DNA of 64,000 nucleotides from CAVUEG01 sp963740525 (GTDB lineage Bacteria; Actinomycetota; Actinomycetes; Propionibacteriales; Nocardioidaceae), in NCBI GenBank assembly GCA_963740525.1, contig CAVUEG010000010.1, positions 186,001 to 250,000 on the forward strand. The letters run 5' to 3'. The notes below the pieces were generated by a model, which did not search any database, had not been told where the DNA came from, and saw only the letters and a program-made list of their open reading frames with translations. Each line of letters begins with the position of its first letter. The first letter of the stretch is position 1. Positions 1 through 12,578 of this stretch are shown here, piece by piece. A program made the position numbers and the translations under genes.

Positions 1-363
1 GTCACGGTCCGAGGCGCCGGGCCGACGCGCGCGCACCACGTCGAGGCCGGCCTCCACCTGTCCGGCGCGGAGGAGGACCGCGGCGGCCGTTCCGTCGGGT
101 CCGCAGACGACGTTGGCGCAGACGTGCATTCCGTAGGTGAAGTAGGTGTAGAGCCGCCCCGGTGGCCCGAACATCGTCGCGTTGCGCCGGGTCTCCCCTC
201 GATACGCGTGCGAACCCGGGTCGGCAGCGCCGTCGTACGCCTCGACCTCGGTGATCCGCAGTCGCACCACCCCCTCGGGCGTGGCACGGGTCAGCCGGGC
301 ACCGAGGAGACGTGGGGCGACCTCCAGCACCGGGCCGGCCAGGGTGTCGGTCAGCGAGTCCAC
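1..363 (-). CDS. DNA-3-methyladenine glycosylase, N-terminal part (cut by window edge)
   Basis: This is the N-terminal 121 residues of a DNA-3-methyladenine glycosylase of the AAG/Mpg family; the C-terminal part lies to the left of the window. The family removes alkylated purines such as 3-methyladenine from DNA in base excision repair. The family-typical run [16 protein letters not shown] is followed by [20 protein letters not shown] and [11 protein letters not shown], which form the damage-recognition core. I chose GTG at 363..361 because AGGA lies 7 bases upstream and the protein then begins just before the usual [17 protein letters not shown] segment. The gene is divergent from the methyltransferase at 427. 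In related actinomycetes an argH-mpg-tyrS order is common, so tyrS may follow outside the window; that is inference. Confidence 0.85.
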   Translation of the reverse strand, partial: MDSLTDTLAGPVLEVAPRLLGARLTRATPEGVVRLRITEVEAYDGAADPGSHAYRGETRRNATMFGPPGRLYTYFTYGMHVCANVVCGPDGTAAAVLLRAGQVEAGLDVVRARRPGASDRD

Positions 364-426
364 CCGCGCATCCTGCCAACGGACCGGGCCATTGTGGAGG
401 GGAGGTCCGACGTGCAGGATGCCGGA

Positions 427-1254
427 ATGACCGAGCACCCGCCTGGACCTCCCGCGGTCGCAGACATCTTCGACGCGCTGGCCGACACCTACGACCAGAC
501 CGGCGTGGACTTCTTCCAGCCGGTCGGCGCCCGACTCGTGGAGCTGCTGGAGCCCCAGCCAGGCGAACGGGCGCTCGACATCGGCTGCGGGCGCGGGGCG
601 GCGACCGTGCCGCTGGCCCGTGCGGTGGGCGACGGCCCGGTGACTGCGGTGGACGTGTCTCCACGCATGGTCGACGCAACCCGCCGGATCGTGTCCGCCG
701 AGGGACTACGTCAGGTCGAGTGCCGGGTGGTGGACGCCGCCGCGCTGGAACCGGGCACCGAGTACGACGTGATCGCGTCGTCATTGGTCCTGTTCTTCCT
801 GCCCGACCCGGAGGCCGCCCTGACCGACTGGGTCTCCCGGCTCTCCGACCGGGGCCGGATCGGCGTGGTGACCTTCGGACAGCGCGACGCGGCGTCGCTC
901 GCGCTCGACGACCTACTGGTCCCGTGGGCTCCGCCGGGGCTCCTCGACGCCCGCACCAGTGGGACCACGGGACCCTTCGACAGCGACGACGGCATGGTCG
1001 GACTCATGCACGCCGCCGGGGCGGCCCGGGTGGAGAACACCACCGAACCGGTCACGCTGTCCTTCGACGACGTCGAGGCCTGGCGCAGGTTCACGATGTC
1101 CACCGGACAGCGGGCGATGTGGTTGCGGGTCCCGGCCGATGAACTGCCCGGCCTGCTCGACAGTGCCGCGCAGATCCTCGACTCGGTGCGCATCGACGGC
1201 CGGTCGTCGCTGGTCTGGGAGATGCGCTACACCCTGGGGTACCGCACCAGCTGA
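427..1254 (+). CDS. class I SAM-dependent methyltransferase
   Basis: The gene encodes a 275-residue methyltransferase with a Rossmann fold. Motif I ([12 protein letters not shown], about residues 49-60) and the acidic residue after strand 2 ([12 protein letters not shown]) form the S-adenosylmethionine site. The N-terminus ([16 protein letters not shown]) resembles UbiE/COQ5-like enzymes, but I see nothing that fixes the substrate. An in-frame upstream extension to position 124 exists, but it is antisense to the glycosylase gene and not protein-like, so ATG 427 is the sensible start. The gene converges on argH, whose stop is 10 bases away, and is one of few plus-strand genes in this half of the window. 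It is probably a stand-alone accessory gene. Confidence 0.85.
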   Translation: MTEHPPGPPAVADIFDALADTYDQTGVDFFQPVGARLVELLEPQPGERALDIGCGRGAATVPLARAVGDGPVTAVDVSPRMVDATRRIVSAEGLRQVECRVVDAAALEPGTEYDVIASSLVLFFLPDPEAALTDWVSRLSDRGRIGVVTFGQRDAASLALDDLLVPWAPPGLLDARTSGTTGPFDSDDGMVGLMHAAGAARVENTTEPVTLSFDDVEAWRRFTMSTGQRAMWLRVPADELPGLLDSAAQILDSVRIDGRSSLVWEMRYTLGYRTS

Positions 1255-1263
1255 CGGTCTCGC

Positions 1264-4133
<2,870 letters not shown>

Positions 4134-4682
4134 TCAGGAGTCAGGGGTCGTGCGGTTCGGGTCCCCGGCGGGAGGGGGCGCGCCGTTGGCCATGGCCAGG
4201 AAGCGCTGGGCGAGTGCCTGCCCGCCATCGGGTCGTCGGCTGATCACCAGCACCGTGTCGTCGCCGGCCACCGTGCCGAGCACGTCCTCGGACTCGGTGC
4301 GGTCGAACGCCGACGCCAGGAACTGGGCGGCCCCGGGTGGAGTGCGCAGGAGCGCGAGATTGGCCGACGCGTCCGCCGAGACCAGCAGCTCGCCGAGAAG
4401 GCGACCCAGCTTGGCGTCAGCCGCGGAGCTGTCCTGGGCGACCACCGGGGTCCGGTCGGCGCCCTCGGCCGGCACGGCGTACACCAGGCCGCCGCTGGGC
4501 AGCCGGACCTTCACCGCGTCGAGCTCGACGAGGTCGCGGGACAGTGTCGCCTGGGTGACGTGCACACCGGCCTTGGCCAGCAGCTCGGCCAGCTCCGTCT
4601 GCGAGCGGACCGGGTGCCGGCTGAGCAGGTCGATGATCTTCTGCTGGCGGGCGCCCTTGGTCATCGGGATCACGCCGCTCAT
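4134..4682 (-). CDS. argR: arginine repressor ArgR
   Basis: ArgR is the arginine-responsive repressor of this cluster; it works as a hexamer with arginine as corepressor. The N-terminal winged helix includes [20 protein letters not shown] and [12 protein letters not shown] (about residues 27-58). The C-terminal domain has [14 protein letters not shown], whose Asp pair binds arginine in the family. ATG 4682 overlaps the argF stop as ATGA, giving 182 residues; an in-frame ATG 18 bases downstream (MTKGARQQ) would give a length closer to typical family members. The obvious target is the palindrome in front of argC at 10047-10070. The last 20 or so residues are Pro- and Gly-rich and beyond the conserved domain. 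Confidence 0.95.
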   Translation of the reverse strand: MSGVIPMTKGARQQKIIDLLSRHPVRSQTELAELLAKAGVHVTQATLSRDLVELDAVKVRLPSGGLVYAVPAEGADRTPVVAQDSSAADAKLGRLLGELLVSADASANLALLRTPPGAAQFLASAFDRTESEDVLGTVAGDDTVLVISRRPDGGQALAQRFLAMANGAPPPAGDPNRTTPDS

Positions 4683-5626
4683 GCGCGTGCCTCCGAGCCT
4701 TCCGTGGACTGCGCGAGCAGCCACGTCAACAGCGCCTTCTGCGCGTGCCGGCGGTTCTCGGCCTCGTCCCAGACCGCGCTGTGCGGTCCGTCGATCACCC
4801 CGGCGCTGATCTCCTTGCCGCGGTACGCCGGCAGGCAGTGCAGGACGAGCGCGTCATCGGCCGCGTGCCCGAACAGGCTCTCGTCGAGCGACCAGGGCGC
4901 GAACACGGTGGCCCGCTCGTCGGACTCACCCTCCTTGCCCATCGAGACCCAGGTGTCGGTGGCGACCACGTCGGCACCCGTGACGGCGGCGACCGGGTCC
5001 GGGACCACCGCGACCGACCCGCCGGTGCTCGCCGCGATCCGCTCCGCGTCGGCGACGACGTCGCGGTCGGGCTGGTAGTCGGCCGGCCCGCTGACCCGCA
5101 CGTGCATGCCGGCGGTGGCTCCGCCGAGGAGGTAGGAGTGAGCCATGTTGGAGACCGCGTCACCGACGAACGTCAGCGTGAGACCGGCGAGAGCGCCGTC
5201 CCGGCGCTCGGCCACGGTCTGCAGGTCGGCCAGCACCTGGCACGGGTGGAACTGGTCGGTCAGGGCGTTCACGACGGGGACGCCCGCGTGGGCGGCCATC
5301 TCCTCCAGCCGCGACTGGTCGAAGGTCCGCCAGACGATCGCCGAGGCCTGACGGCCCAGCACCCGGGCGGTGTCGGCGACCGACTCCCGCTCCCCCACGC
5401 CGGCGAGGCGGGCGTCGACCGTCATCGGGTAGCCCCCGAGCTCGGCGATGCCGGCGGCGAAGGACGACTGGGTTCGCAGCGTGGGCTTGTCGAACAGCAG
5501 CGCCACGGTCTGCGGACCCGCGAGCGGCCGGGCGTCGTACGGCGCGGACTTCAGCCGGGCCGCGAGTGCCAGGACCTCGGCCTGCTCGCCCGGGGTGAGG
5601 TCGTCGTCGCGCAGGAAGTGGCGCAT
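4679..5626 (-). CDS. argF: ornithine carbamoyltransferase
   Basis: ArgF transfers the carbamoyl group from carbamoyl phosphate to ornithine to give citrulline. At 315 residues it has normal length. [12 protein letters not shown] and [10 protein letters not shown] supply the usual carbamoyl-phosphate and ornithine site residues, including the HCLP cysteine, and [17 protein letters not shown] is the standard C-terminus. The carbamoyl-phosphate loop, normally STRTR, reads TLRTQ here ([12 protein letters not shown]). The start at 5626 shares one base with the argD stop (TGATG), and the stop overlaps argR as ATGA. The same operon includes argG and argH, which use the product, so the ornithine enzyme is favoured over an acetyl- or succinylornithine variant. 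Confidence 0.93.
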   Translation of the reverse strand: MRHFLRDDDLTPGEQAEVLALAARLKSAPYDARPLAGPQTVALLFDKPTLRTQSSFAAGIAELGGYPMTVDARLAGVGERESVADTARVLGRQASAIVWRTFDQSRLEEMAAHAGVPVVNALTDQFHPCQVLADLQTVAERRDGALAGLTLTFVGDAVSNMAHSYLLGGATAGMHVRVSGPADYQPDRDVVADAERIAASTGGSVAVVPDPVAAVTGADVVATDTWVSMGKEGESDERATVFAPWSLDESLFGHAADDALVLHCLPAYRGKEISAGVIDGPHSAVWDEAENRRHAQKALLTWLLAQSTEGSEARA

Positions 5627-6814
5627 CACGCCACCACTCCGGCATCGGCGAGGATCGTCGGCCACGCAGCCAGGAAGGTGTCGGCCTCCTCGAGGGAGAG
5701 CACGAGCGGCGGCGCAAGACGGATCCGCTCCGGGGTGCACATGTTGACGATGAACCCGTGGTCCTGGGCGCTGGCCACCACCCCGGCGGCCTTCTCGGAG
5801 ACCAGGTCGATGCCGATCAGCAGGCCGTGGGCGCGCACCTCGGTCACACCGTCGACCTGGAGGCCCTCGCGCAGCCGGCCACCGACCTCGAGGACGTGCG
5901 CGAGCAGGCCCTCCTTCTCGATCGTGTCGAGGACGGCCAGGGCTGCGGCGGCCGCGACGGGGTTGCCGCCGAAGGTCGTTCCGTGGTTGCCCGGTTGTAG
6001 CAGCTCGCCGGTGGCGCCCAGGGCGACGCAGGCACCTACCGGGAAGCCTCCCGCCAGTCCCTTGGCGAGGGTGACCAGGTCGGGCACGACGCCGCTGTCC
6101 AGGTGGGCGAACCAGTCACCGGTGCGACCGCAGCCGGTCTGCACCTCGTCGAGCCACAGGAGCGCGCCGTGCTCGGTGGTCAGCTCCCGGGCACGGGACA
6201 GGAAGCCCGCGGGCGGCGCGACGACTCCGGCCTCACCCTGGATCGGCTCGATGACCACTGCGGCAACGGTGTCGTCGAGTGACGTCCGCGAGCGCCTCCG
6301 CGTCGCCGTACGGCACGAAGGTCACCTCGCCGGGCAACGGCTCGAACGGCTCGCGGTACGCCGCCTTGGAGGTCAGCGCGAGAGCCCCCGTCGTCCGACC
6401 GTGGAAGCTGCCCTCCATCGCGATCAGGCGCGTGCGCCCGGTGCGACGAGTGAGCTTGAAGGCGGCCTCGTTGGCCTCGGTCCCGGAGTTGGCGAAGAAG
6501 ACCTTGCCCGGATGCCCGCCCAGCAGCGAGAGCAGCCGCTCCGCGAGGCGGATCTGAGGCTCGGTCGCGAAGAAGTTCGACACGTGGCCGAGCGTCCCGA
6601 GCTGGGCGGTGACCGCGCCGACCAGGGCGGGGTGCGCGTGACCAAGCGCGTTGACCGCGATCCCGCCGAGGAGGTCCAGGTAGCGCTTGCCGTCGGTGTC
6701 CCAGACGTAGCAGCCCTCACCGCGCTCGAGGACGAGCTTGGGCGGGCCGAACGTGTTCATCAGCGACTCGCGGTAGCGGGTCTGGAGGTCTTGGCTCCTC
6801 TGGTCGTCGGCCAT
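5626..6814 (-). pseudogene. argD: acetylornithine aminotransferase, reading frame broken by a 1-base indel
   Basis: ArgD is the PLP-dependent aminotransferase that makes N-acetylornithine. The N-terminal half (from ATG 6814, about 178 residues) contains [20 protein letters not shown] and [13 protein letters not shown]. The C-terminal half lies in another frame and contains [24 protein letters not shown] and the PLP lysine in LAKGLAGGFPVGA. The frames meet near 6271-6280: removing one C from ACTCGACGAC on the coding strand restores a continuous protein of about 395 residues, the normal length. No slippery heptamer is visible, so programmed frameshifting is unlikely. The rest of the gene is well conserved, so a sequencing error or a very recent mutation is more likely than an old pseudogene. 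It overlaps argB and argF by one base each. Confidence 0.88.
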
Positions 6815-7782
6815 CAGGCACCGTCCTTGCGGGTCGGGGACGAGTGGGCGGGGCGGATCCGGGTCGCCACGCCGGGCAGCACCTGCGTGCCCACTCCTTC
6901 GTCGGTGAAGATCTCCAGGAGTACGGCGTGCGGCTCGCGGCCGTCCACGACGGTGGCCCGGGGCACTCCACCGCTGACCGCGTTGTAGCAGGCGGTCATC
7001 TTCGGGACCATGCCCGCGGCCAGCGTCGGAAGCAGGTCGCCCAGGGCCTCGGGGCTGATCTCCTGGATCACGTCGTCGCTGTCGGGCCAGTCGCGGTAGA
7101 GCCCCTCGACGTCGGTGAGCACCAGCAGCTTCTCGGCACCCAGGGCGATCGCGAGGGCGGACGCGGCAGTGTCGGCGTTGACGTTGTGCACGGCGCCGTC
7201 GGGGTCCGGCGCGACCGACGAGATCACCGGGATCCGGCCGGCCTCGACGAGGTCGAGCACCGCCTCGGGACGGACGTGGGCCACCTCGCCGACGAGGCCG
7301 AGGTCCACCTCCTCGCCGTCGACGATGGTCCGGGTGCGCTTCGCGGTGAACAGTCCGGCGTCCTCTCCGGAGAGCCCGACCGCGAGCGGCCCGTGCTGGT
7401 TCAGCAGCCCGACGAGCTCACGCTGGACCTGGCCCACCAGCACCATCCGGACCACGTCCATGGCCTCGTCCGTGGTGACCCGCAGCCCGCCCTTGAACTC
7501 GCTGTCGATGCCGAGCCGGGCGAGCATCGCGCTGATCTGCGGACCCCCACCGTGGACCACGACCGGCTTGAAGCCGGCGTAGCGCAGGAACACGATGTCC
7601 TCGGCGAAGGCCTTCTTCAAGGTGTCGTCGGTCATGGCGTTGCCGCCGTACTTCACCACGATGATCTTCCCGTGGTAGCGCTCGAGCCACGGCAGCGCCT
7701 CGGCGAGCACGGAGGCCTTGTGGGCGGCGAGCGCCATCGGAGGCATCTCGGGGTTCATGGGTCCGTCCTGGGGTGTGGTCAT
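6814..7782 (-). CDS. argB: acetylglutamate kinase
   Basis: ArgB phosphorylates N-acetylglutamate with ATP and is commonly the arginine-feedback point of the linear or cyclic pathway. The amino-acid-kinase fold is shown by [11 protein letters not shown] (ATP-binding lysine), [34 protein letters not shown] and [13 protein letters not shown]. From ATG 7782 the protein has 322 residues. An internal ATG at 7758 has a better ribosome site (AGGA with 7-base spacing) and may be the true start, shortening the protein by 8 residues. The stop shares one base with the argD start. The argJ stop is 5 bases upstream. Confidence 0.95.
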   Translation of the reverse strand: MTTPQDGPMNPEMPPMALAAHKASVLAEALPWLERYHGKIIVVKYGGNAMTDDTLKKAFAEDIVFLRYAGFKPVVVHGGGPQISAMLARLGIDSEFKGGLRVTTDEAMDVVRMVLVGQVQRELVGLLNQHGPLAVGLSGEDAGLFTAKRTRTIVDGEEVDLGLVGEVAHVRPEAVLDLVEAGRIPVISSVAPDPDGAVHNVNADTAASALAIALGAEKLLVLTDVEGLYRDWPDSDDVIQEISPEALGDLLPTLAAGMVPKMTACYNAVSGGVPRATVVDGREPHAVLLEIFTDEGVGTQVLPGVATRIRPAHSSPTRKDGA

Positions 7783-7787
7783 GGCGG

Positions 7788-8939
7788 TCAGCTCGAGTAG
7801 GCGGAGTTCTCGTGGACGTACGCGTGGGTCAGGTCGCTGGTCCACACGGTGGCCCGCTCGGACCCGGACTTGAGGTCGATCGTGACGCTCACGTCCCGAT
7901 CGCTGAGATCGACCTTGGCCGGGTCCTCGGCCGGGGTCGAGGTACGGCACACCCAGACGCCGTTCATGGCGACGTCGAGATCGGCGGGGTCGAACTGCGC
8001 GCTCGTCGTGCCCACGCTGGCGAGCACACGTCCCCAGTTGGGGTCCTTGCCGAAGACCGCGGCCTTGAAGAGGTTGCTGCGTGCGACCGAGCGACCAACC
8101 TCGACCGCCTCGTCCTCCGTGGCGGCGTTGACGACGGTGATCGCGATCTCGTGGTCGGCGCCCTCGGCGTCCTTGAGCAGCTGCATCGCCAGGTCGGTGC
8201 AGGCCCGTGTCAACGACTCGGTGAAGTCCTCGAGGCTCGGGGTGATGCCAGAGGCTCCGCTGGCCAGCAGCGTGACCGTGTCGTTGGTCGACATGCACCC
8301 GTCGCTGTCCAGCCGGTCGAAGCTGACTCGGGTCGCGGCCCGCAGGGCTGCGTCGCAGTCGGCGGCATCCACCACGGCATCGGTGGTGAGGACGACCAGC
8401 ATCGTGGCGAGCTGCGGTGCGAGCATGCCCGCGCCCTTCGCCATCCCGCCGACCTTCCAGCCGGCCGACTCGACGACGACCTGCTTGCTGACGCTGTCGG
8501 TGGTCATGATCGCGTGCGCCGCGTCGTCCCCGCCGTCGTCCGAGAGTGCCTCTGCGCAGGCATCCACCCCGGACAGCACCGACTCGCGCGGGTTCGCCAG
8601 GCCGATCAGGCCGGTCGAGCAGACCACCACGTCCCCGGAGCCGATGCCGAGCCGCTCGGCCGTGCGCTCGGCCACCGCGTGCGTGGTCTGGAAGCCTTCG
8701 GGCCCGGTGTAGCAGTTGGCACCGCCGGAGTTGAGGATCACGGCCCGCACCACGCCGTCCTTGACGACCTCCTGGCTCCACAGGATCGGGTTCGCCTTGC
8801 AACGGTTCGACGTGAACACGCTCGCTGAGTCGTGGCGCGGACCGTCGTTGACGACCAGTGCCATGTCCAGCGCGCCGGTGCTCTTCAGGCCGGCGGGGAC
8901 ACCGGCGGCACGGAAGCCGCGGGGTGTGGTGACGCTCAT
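7788..8939 (-). CDS. argJ: glutamate N-acetyltransferase / ornithine acetyltransferase
   Basis: ArgJ recycles the acetyl group from N-acetylornithine to glutamate and, in bifunctional members, also acetylates glutamate from acetyl-CoA. The protein is made as one chain that cuts itself at the conserved Ala-Thr bond. Here [14 protein letters not shown] contains that site, with Thr as the new N-terminal nucleophile. [18 protein letters not shown] and [16 protein letters not shown] are further family blocks. At 383 residues it is normal. Its presence next to argC and argB means acetyl recycling is used, consistent with no argE in the cluster. A 67-base gap separates it from the argC stop. Confidence 0.96.
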   Translation of the reverse strand: MSVTTPRGFRAAGVPAGLKSTGALDMALVVNDGPRHDSASVFTSNRCKANPILWSQEVVKDGVVRAVILNSGGANCYTGPEGFQTTHAVAERTAERLGIGSGDVVVCSTGLIGLANPRESVLSGVDACAEALSDDGGDDAAHAIMTTDSVSKQVVVESAGWKVGGMAKGAGMLAPQLATMLVVLTTDAVVDAADCDAALRAATRVSFDRLDSDGCMSTNDTVTLLASGASGITPSLEDFTESLTRACTDLAMQLLKDAEGADHEIAITVVNAATEDEAVEVGRSVARSNLFKAAVFGKDPNWGRVLASVGTTSAQFDPADLDVAMNGVWVCRTSTPAEDPAKVDLSDRDVSVTIDLKSGSERATVWTSDLTHAYVHENSAYSS

Positions 8940-9006
8940 CAGAACTCCTTGGTCGTGACGGGGCGGGCGGGTGGAGCCGGGCGGCCGGGATCGGAAGCCG
9001 GGAACG

Positions 9007-10044
9007 TCACGGAGCCAGTCCGACCGTGCTCAGCCCGGCGGACTCGTCGAGACCCAGCGCGATGTTCATGCACTGCACGGCGGCACCGCCGGTGCCCTTG
9101 GCGAGGTTGTCCACGGCCCCGACCGCGACCAGGCGACCGGCGGCCTCGTCCAGCGTGACCTGCACCTGCACGGTGTTGGAGCCGATCACGGACTTGGTCG
9201 TCGGCCACTGCCCGGCAGGCAGGACATGCACGAAGGGTTCGTCGGCGTATGCCTCGACGTAGGTGCGGTACGCCGAGTCGGCCGTCACGCCCGGCCGGAC
9301 CGGCGCGGACACGGTGGCCAGGATGCCGCGCGGCATCGGCACCAGCATCGGGGTGAAGCTGACCCGCACCGGAGCATCGGTGAGCAGGGAGAGGTTCTGG
9401 ATGATCTCGGGCGTGTGCCGGTGAGTGCCACCGACGCCGTAGGCGCTGGCGTTGCCCATCACCTCCGAGCCGAGCAGGTGCGGCTTCGCCGCCTTGCCGG
9501 CGCCGCTGGTGCCGGACGCCGCGACGACGACGATGCCATCAGGGTCGACGAGGCCGTCGGTCACGGCCGGGGCGATCGTGAGCGTCGAGACGGTCGGATA
9601 GCACCCGGGCACCGCGATCCGCGTCGCCTCGGACAGCACCTTGCGCTGGTCGGCCAGCTCGGGCAGGCCGTAGGGCCAGGAGCCGGCGTACTCGCCGCCG
9701 TAGAAGGTCTCCCAGTCGGCGGCGTCGGTGAGGCGGAAGTCGGCTCCGCAGTCGATCACGACCACGCCGTCGGGCAGCTGCGTGGCGATCGCCGCTGACT
9801 GCCCGTGCGGCAGCGCCAGGAAGACCACGTCGTGCCCGGACAGGGTCTCCAGGGTCGTCTTCTGCAGGACGCGGTCGGCCAGCGGGACCAGGTGCGGCTG
9901 GAGGGTGCCGAGAGCCTGGCCGGCGTTCGACCCGCCGGTCAGGGCACCGATCTCGACGCCGGGATGGCCGAGGAGCAGTCGCAGCACCTCACCACCGGCG
10001 TACCCGCTGGCTCCGGCGACGGCAACTCGAGGCGCTTGGCTCAT
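9007..10044 (-). CDS. argC: N-acetyl-gamma-glutamyl-phosphate reductase
   Basis: ArgC reduces N-acetylglutamyl phosphate to the semialdehyde with NADPH. The N-terminal Rossmann motif is [18 protein letters not shown], and the catalytic cysteine lies in [13 protein letters not shown]. The Gly-rich [13 protein letters not shown] and the [12 protein letters not shown] histidines are also conserved. At 345 residues the length is normal. It is the first gene of the arginine operon. ATG 10044 has no ribosome-binding site but lies 8 bases after a TATAGT hexamer (10053-10058), so transcription may begin at the start codon and give a leaderless message. The ArgR-type palindrome covers this promoter. 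Confidence 0.96.
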   Translation of the reverse strand: MSQAPRVAVAGASGYAGGEVLRLLLGHPGVEIGALTGGSNAGQALGTLQPHLVPLADRVLQKTTLETLSGHDVVFLALPHGQSAAIATQLPDGVVVIDCGADFRLTDAADWETFYGGEYAGSWPYGLPELADQRKVLSEATRIAVPGCYPTVSTLTIAPAVTDGLVDPDGIVVVAASGTSGAGKAAKPHLLGSEVMGNASAYGVGGTHRHTPEIIQNLSLLTDAPVRVSFTPMLVPMPRGILATVSAPVRPGVTADSAYRTYVEAYADEPFVHVLPAGQWPTTKSVIGSNTVQVQVTLDEAAGRLVAVGAVDNLAKGTGGAAVQCMNIALGLDESAGLSTVGLAP

Positions 10045-10046
10045 GT

Positions 10047-10070
10047 TGCATGACTATACACAGTCATGCA
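10047..10070 (-). promoter_or_regulatory. ArgR-type operator overlapping the argC promoter
   Basis: A perfect 9-bp inverted repeat, TGCATGACT and AGTCATGCA, is separated by ATACAC. It lies 2 bases upstream of the argC start codon. The half sites contain the TGCAT element of actinobacterial ARG boxes. A TATAGT -10 hexamer (10053-10058, minus strand) is inside the palindrome, so bound ArgR would block RNA polymerase directly. A convincing -35 hexamer is not visible. The assignment to ArgR is inference from sequence and from argR being in the same operon. Confidence 0.85.
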
Positions 10071-10088
10071 TGCCCGCGGGAAGCCGGG

Positions 10089-12575
10089 TCAGCGCTGGAC
10101 GGCTCCGTGCCGCTCGGCAGCGAGGGCGACCGCTGCGTCCCGGGCCGCGGCGGTCTCCGCCTCGGTCAACGTGCGGTCCGGCGCGCGGAACCGCAGTGCG
10201 AAGGCCAGCGACCGCTTCCCTGCGCCCACCTGGTCACCGGTATAGACATCGAAGAGCCGTACCGACTCGCACAGCTCACCGGCCCCCTCGCGCAGGGTCC
10301 GCGCGAGGGTCTCGGCGGGGAGCTCGGAGTCGACGACGAGTGCGACGTCCTCCTTCGCCACGGGATAGGTCGAGAAGGACGGGGCCGGTGGGATCAGGAT
10401 CGCCCTCTCCAGCAGCAGGTCCAGGTCGATCTCGGCGGCCGCGGTCCGCGGCGGCAGTCCGTACGCCGTGCACACCTTGGGGTGCACCTCGCCGGCGAAC
10501 CCGAGTGACACCTCGCCCGCGAGGATCTCCGCGCACCGGCCGGGGTGCCAGGGCGACCTGGCCCCCGAGCGCACGGTCACCTCGACCCCGAGCGTTTCGG
10601 CGACAGCCCGCACAGCGTCGACCGCGTCGCCCCACGACGCGGGTCGACCGGAGCCCCACCAGCCGCCCGGGTCCCGGTGCCCCGAGACGGTCAGCGCGAG
10701 GTGCAGCGGCTGGTCGGGCAGGGCCTTCTGGAGGTCGTCCCACTCCCCCGAGGTGGGGCGGCGGTCGACCGGCAGGATCGGTGCGGCCACGCCCCCGCGG
10801 GGCAGGGTCACGGTCGCGGTCTCGAAGAGCGACACGTCGGGCTGGCCACGTCCCGCGTTGCGAGCCGTCGCCCGGAGCAGGCCGGGCAGCAGCGTGGTCG
10901 CCATCAGCGGCTCCTCGCTGCTGATCGGGTTGGCGAGCCGGAGCGCACTACGTCGCTCGTCTCCCGCGTCGAGACCGAGTCGGTCGAAGTCCGTCGTGCC
11001 GACGAACGGGAAGTTCACCACCTCGACGAAGCCGGCCCCGGCGAGCGTGCGGCCCACGCGTCGGCGCAGGGACTGCGCCGGGCTGAGCCCACGTCCGGCC
11101 GGCGCCGACGGGAGGACGGACGGGATGTTGTCGTAGCCGACCTGCCTCGCGACCTCCTCGACCAGGTCATAGGGGTCCACGAGGTCGGGCCGCCAGCTCG
11201 GCACCTGCGCTGTCAGCTCGTCGCCCTCGACGGTGACCGCGCAGCCGACCGCGGTGAGATGCGCAGCCGTGGTCTCGACGGGGATCGGCATGCCCGTGAT
11301 CCGGGCAGGCAGGTCGCCGGACATCCGGATCGAGTGCGGCGCAGGCGCCTGACCGACGTAGGTCATCGACGCGCTGGCAGTACCACCGCCGTAGGCGACC
11401 AGGAGCTCCGCGACCCGGTCGGCAGCCGCCGCTGGCAGCAAGGGGTCCACTCCTCGCTCGAACCGCTTGGACGCCTCGGAGGGCAGCTTGTGCCGGCGCT
11501 GGCCGCGGAAGATCGTCACCGGGTCGAAATGGGCCGCCTCGATCACGACGGTCGACGTGCTCGCCGACAGCTCGGTGGTCTGTCCGCCCATCACGCCGGC
11601 CAGACCGATCGGGCCCGAGTCGTCGGCGATCAGCAGGTCCTCGGTGCTCAGGACGCGATCCACTCCATCGAGCGTCGTGAGCCGCTCGCCATGGGTCGCC
11701 CTGCGGACCCGGATCGGTCCCGCGAGCCGGTCGCCGTCGTACCCGTGGACCGGCTGGCCGAGCTCGAGCATCACGTAGTTGGTGACGTCGACCGCGAGCG
11801 AGATCGGCCGCATCCCCGCGAGCTGCACCCGGCGGGCGAGCCAGCGTGGTGTCGGTGCGGCCGGGTCGAAGCCGGTGACAGTGCGAGTCACGAACACATC
11901 GCAGCCGGTCGGATCGTCGACGACCACGGGGTAGCCCGCATCGTCGGGGTCCGGGGTCGCCCGGTCGGCAGGGTCGCTGAAGGCCACGTCGAACCCGAGG
12001 GCCGCCTCCCGTGCGATCCCCCGCAGCGAGAGCGCGTACGCACGGTCGGGGTTGATCTCGAACTCGATGACGTCGTCGCGCAGGTGCAGGAGGTCGAAGA
12101 CGTCGTCACCCGGCGCACCCGCGTCGGCGGGAAGCACGATGATCCCCTCTCGGGTCGCTGGGTCCTCCAGGCCGAGCTCCGGGGCCGAGCAGATCATCCC
12201 GGCCGAGACGTGGCCGTAGGTCTTGCGGGCGCTGATCTCGAAACCGCCGGGGAGTACGCCGCCCGGAAGGACCACCACGACCAGGTCGCCCACGGCGAAG
12301 TTGTGCGCCCCGCACACGATGCCCTGGGGCTCGCCGGTGCCGTTGGCGTCCGCGACGTCGACGGTGCACCAGTTGATGGTCTTGCCGTTCTTCTGCGGCT
12401 CAGCCTCCATCGTGAGCACCCGCCCGACCACCAGCGGACCCCTGATGTCGGCACCGGGGTGCTCGAGCGCCTCGAGCTTGAGTCCGAGCGCGGTCAGTCG
12501 CGCCGCCAGGTCCTCGACCGGCAGGTCGGCGGGCAGGTCGGCGTACTCGCGAATCCACGAAACCGGGGCTTTCAC
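10089..12575 (-). CDS. pheT: phenylalanine-tRNA ligase beta subunit
   Basis: PheT is the large subunit of the (alpha-beta)2 phenylalanyl-tRNA synthetase. The 828 residues show the expected order: an N-terminal EMAP-like tRNA-binding domain (about residues 40-150, with GIVCGAHNFAVGDLVVV), the B3/B4 editing module, the B5 DNA-binding-like domain, a degenerate catalytic core (EVVNFPFVGTTDFDRLGL) and the C-terminal FDX-ACB anticodon domain (FSTYPVAKEDVALVVD). Only 3 bases separate it from the pheS stop, so both subunits come from one transcript. The argC operator begins within 20 bases of its stop codon, so the arginine promoter sits at the end of the pheST unit. Confidence 0.97.
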   Translation of the reverse strand: MKAPVSWIREYADLPADLPVEDLAARLTALGLKLEALEHPGADIRGPLVVGRVLTMEAEPQKNGKTINWCTVDVADANGTGEPQGIVCGAHNFAVGDLVVVVLPGGVLPGGFEISARKTYGHVSAGMICSAPELGLEDPATREGIIVLPADAGAPGDDVFDLLHLRDDVIEFEINPDRAYALSLRGIAREAALGFDVAFSDPADRATPDPDDAGYPVVVDDPTGCDVFVTRTVTGFDPAAPTPRWLARRVQLAGMRPISLAVDVTNYVMLELGQPVHGYDGDRLAGPIRVRRATHGERLTTLDGVDRVLSTEDLLIADDSGPIGLAGVMGGQTTELSASTSTVVIEAAHFDPVTIFRGQRRHKLPSEASKRFERGVDPLLPAAAADRVAELLVAYGGGTASASMTYVGQAPAPHSIRMSGDLPARITGMPIPVETTAAHLTAVGCAVTVEGDELTAQVPSWRPDLVDPYDLVEEVARQVGYDNIPSVLPSAPAGRGLSPAQSLRRRVGRTLAGAGFVEVVNFPFVGTTDFDRLGLDAGDERRSALRLANPISSEEPLMATTLLPGLLRATARNAGRGQPDVSLFETATVTLPRGGVAAPILPVDRRPTSGEWDDLQKALPDQPLHLALTVSGHRDPGGWWGSGRPASWGDAVDAVRAVAETLGVEVTVRSGARSPWHPGRCAEILAGEVSLGFAGEVHPKVCTAYGLPPRTAAAEIDLDLLLERAILIPPAPSFSTYPVAKEDVALVVDSELPAETLARTLREGAGELCESVRLFDVYTGDQVGAGKRSLAFALRFRAPDRTLTEAETAAARDAAVALAAERHGAVQR

Positions 12576-12578
12576 TGC

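Noticed and set aside
6233..6290. Programmed frameshifting in argD
   Set aside because: There is no slippery heptamer, no stimulatory site and no precedent for ArgD; an indel or sequence error is simpler.
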